Positions 5,856-7,394 of a stretch of 7,394 nt of DNA are shown here, in pieces. The notes beneath the pieces are model-generated. The model saw nothing but the letters and a program-made list of their open reading frames with translations. It was not told where the DNA came from and did not search any database. The number at the start of each line of letters is the position of its first letter. Positions within the stretch are counted from its first letter, which is position 1. Origin of the DNA: Clostridia bacterium (GTDB lineage: Bacteria > Bacillota > Clostridia > Oscillospirales > CAG-272); contig JAFQJX010000180.1 of assembly GCA_017397205.1 (NCBI GenBank), positions 1-7,394 on the forward strand, read 5' to 3'. Position numbers and translations under genes: made by a program.

Positions 5856-6665
5856 ATGCTCATTCGTATCTATCCCTTTCTCGCCCTGGGGGGCGCCGTC
5901 TGGACCGTTGTCGGTACGGGCATTCACCCGCTGTGGGGCATTCCGCTCCTGCTCGGCTATTTTCTCGGTCTGATTGCCCTGTTCTTCCTGCTCGGCATTC
6001 TTATGTCCCCCTGCTTTTCCAAAAAGGAGCAGCCCAAGAAACCAAACCCCGTCGCGCGCTTTATGCTCGTGGAGGCGTACGCCATGGCGCTGGTCTTTAT
6101 GCAGGTGCACGCGCGTGTCAAGGGGCTTGATAAGCTGCCGAAGAAGGGAACGACCTTCCTTGTCGTTTCCAACCACCTGTCCAACTACGACCATATGCTG
6201 ATGATTGTGAAAATGCGGAAGTTCCCCATTTCCTTTATCAGCAAGCCCGAAAACTTTCAGATTCCCATCGTGGGAAGATACCTCCGGAACGCGGGCTTTC
6301 TCTCCATTGACCGCAAGCGCGCGCGCAACGCGATTGCCACCGTCAACGAGACGGCGGAGCGCATCTCGGAGGGCGGTATGTGCTACGGCGTGTTCCCCGA
6401 GGGGACGCGCAGCCGCACGGGCAAGCTGCTCCCCTTCCACAGCGGCGTGTTTCTCACCGCCACCAAGGCACGGGCGCCGATTGTCGTGGTACATATGAAG
6501 GGCACCCAGCGCGTCAACCGCCGCGGTCCGTGGCTCCCCACCCGCGTGGAAATGGATATTCTCGAATATCTGGACGCAGACTTCGTGACCTCTCACACCG
6601 ATATGGAAATCTGCCAGCACACCTACGAGCTGATGCTCGAAAAATTCCCGAACTCAGAGGAATAG
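5856..6665 (+). CDS. plsC: 1-acyl-sn-glycerol-3-phosphate acyltransferase (PlsC family)
   Basis: A 269-residue membrane-associated acyltransferase that should add the second acyl chain to lysophosphatidic acid, giving phosphatidic acid for membrane lipids. Two hydrophobic segments at about 5-22 and 28-50 anchor the N-terminus, followed by a basic stretch (KKEQPKK). The acyltransferase domain carries the catalytic NHLSNYD motif (H107 and D112 of HX4D) and, later, the glycerolphosphate-binding FPEGTRSRTGKLLPFHSG motif (E182-G183-T184-R185). The PIVVV segment after it is also typical. The start at 5856 is preceded by TGGAGG (5846-5851), 4 bases away. The 35-base gap from the alpha-galactosidase gene contains a GGGGC-ACAC-GCCCC stem (5831-5844) without a T-tract, so no terminator is seen. 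Cysteine synthase starts 9 bases after its stop. Some family members acylate other lysolipids or are hemolysin-like, so the substrate is a family inference. Confidence 0.92.
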   Translation: MLIRIYPFLALGGAVWTVVGTGIHPLWGIPLLLGYFLGLIALFFLLGILMSPCFSKKEQPKKPNPVARFMLVEAYAMALVFMQVHARVKGLDKLPKKGTTFLVVSNHLSNYDHMLMIVKMRKFPISFISKPENFQIPIVGRYLRNAGFLSIDRKRARNAIATVNETAERISEGGMCYGVFPEGTRSRTGKLLPFHSGVFLTATKARAPIVVVHMKGTQRVNRRGPWLPTRVEMDILEYLDADFVTSHTDMEICQHTYELMLEKFPNSEE

Positions 6666-6674
6666 GAGATACCT

Positions 6675-7394
6675 ATGCTTTCTATTGGAAATACCCCCCT
6701 GGTCCCCCTCACTGCATATGAAACGGCAACAGGGTGCCTTGGGCGCATTTTTGCAAAAGTAGAGGCGCACAACCCTGGCGGAAGCGCCAAGGACCGTGTC
6801 GCGCTTGCCATGATTGAGCAAGCCGAAGCGGATGGGATCTTAACCCCCTCCTCGGTCATTATCGAGCCAACGAGCGGCAACACAGGCATTGGCCTTGCCC
6901 TTGTCGGTGCCGCTAAAGGATACCGTGTCATTCTCACAATGCCCGATACCATGAGTGTGGAGCGCCGTGACCTCCTTGCCTCCTATGGGGCAGAGGTGGT
7001 GCTGACGGAGGGCATCCAAGGCATGAATGGTGCCATTGCAAAGGCACGAGAGCTGGCAGAAGCCACCCCCTTCAGCTTTATTCCCAACCAGTTTGAAAAT
7101 ATGGCAAACCCCAATGCCCACTACACTACCACCGCCCCCGAAATTTGGGAGCAGACGAATGGGCAAATCGATGTATTTGTCGCGGGCGTAGGCACGGGCG
7201 GCACCGTGACGGGCGTGGGTAGATACCTAAAGGAAAAGGACCCCAGCGTCAAGGTGGTGGCGGTAGAACCCGCTGATTCCGCCGTTTTGTCGGGTGGCAA
7301 GGCAGGCGCGCACAAGCTCCAAGGCATGGGAGCCGGGTTTGTTCCCAAGGTGCTGGACACCACCGTTTATGACAGCGTTTTCTGTGCGACCACC
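6675..7394 (+). CDS. cysK: Cysteine synthase (O-acetylserine sulfhydrylase), 3' end outside the window
   Basis: The open frame gives 240 residues and runs off the right edge; full-length family members have about 305, so some 60-70 residues are missing. The enzyme is PLP-dependent and makes cysteine from O-acetylserine and sulfide. Motifs: IGNTPLVPL (4-12); NPGGSAKDR with K39 as the PLP-binding lysine; EPTSGNTGIGLA (64-75), which binds the substrate carboxylate; GVGTGGTVTGVG around 171-182, which holds the PLP phosphate; and HKLQGMGAGFVP near the cut end. The start is the ATG at 6675, with AGGAG (6664-6668) overlapping the stop of the acyltransferase gene, so translation is probably coupled. 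The N-terminus is a few residues shorter than usual, beginning almost at the IGNTPL motif. Codon choice looks looser than upstream (more CAA, CTT, GTA and AAA). A cystathionine beta-synthase relative is less likely given these motifs. Confidence 0.93.
   Translation, partial: MLSIGNTPLVPLTAYETATGCLGRIFAKVEAHNPGGSAKDRVALAMIEQAEADGILTPSSVIIEPTSGNTGIGLALVGAAKGYRVILTMPDTMSVERRDLLASYGAEVVLTEGIQGMNGAIAKARELAEATPFSFIPNQFENMANPNAHYTTTAPEIWEQTNGQIDVFVAGVGTGGTVTGVGRYLKEKDPSVKVVAVEPADSAVLSGGKAGAHKLQGMGAGFVPKVLDTTVYDSVFCATT

Noticed and set aside
6666..6674. T-box or SAM-type leader before cysK
   Set aside because: The gap to the preceding gene is only 9 bases, so there is no room for a separate regulatory leader.

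Overview
The window looks like chromosomal DNA of a GC-rich member of the Firmicutes, most likely an anaerobic, possibly spore-forming gut Clostridia (Oscillospiraceae or Christensenellales type). The signs are canonical sigma-A promoters, strong AGGAGG ribosome binding sites, intrinsic terminators with T-tracts, a SleB-type cell wall hydrolase, a GH36 alpha-galactosidase, and a GC-rich third codon position that leaves long open frames on the opposite strands. This placement is inferred from style and gene content. No taxonomic marker is present.

Layout. Positions 1-235 are a non-coding array of about 21-23 bp modules, each an ATATCAC (or ATATCTC) head followed by a small GC-rich hairpin. The modules are organised in a 67 bp A-B-C super-repeat that continues past the left edge. 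An intrinsic terminator follows (283-313). Next is a forward two-gene unit with its own promoter (361-389): a PF12831-type FAD-dependent oxidoreductase (426-1742) and an adenine-phosphoribosyltransferase-like protein (1798-2358). This unit ends at a terminator with a 13 bp stem (2388-2423). The terminator also serves the convergent gene on the minus strand, a secreted SleB-like cell wall hydrolase carrying a copper-amine-oxidase-N-type domain (2456-3334). The intergenic region 3335-3663 holds divergent promoters: a TATAAT promoter for the hydrolase, and a forward promoter almost identical to the one before the oxidoreductase gene. The forward promoter drives an apparent operon of GH36 alpha-galactosidase (3664-5820), a PlsC-type 1-acylglycerol-3-phosphate acyltransferase (5856-6665) and cysteine synthase (6675 to beyond the right edge), with gaps of 35 and 9 bases and no visible terminator.

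The protein-coding genes are mostly well-known families: sugar side-chain removal from raffinose-type oligosaccharides, phosphatidic acid synthesis, cysteine synthesis, purine or related base salvage, and cell wall turnover. The three genes of the last operon share no obvious pathway, so co-transcription may simply be housekeeping. The least explained element is the hairpin-module array at the left edge. Its units keep base pairing while their arms and loops vary, and their spacing is close to two DNA helical turns. No defence system, CRISPR array, transposase, phage gene, tRNA or rRNA was seen.
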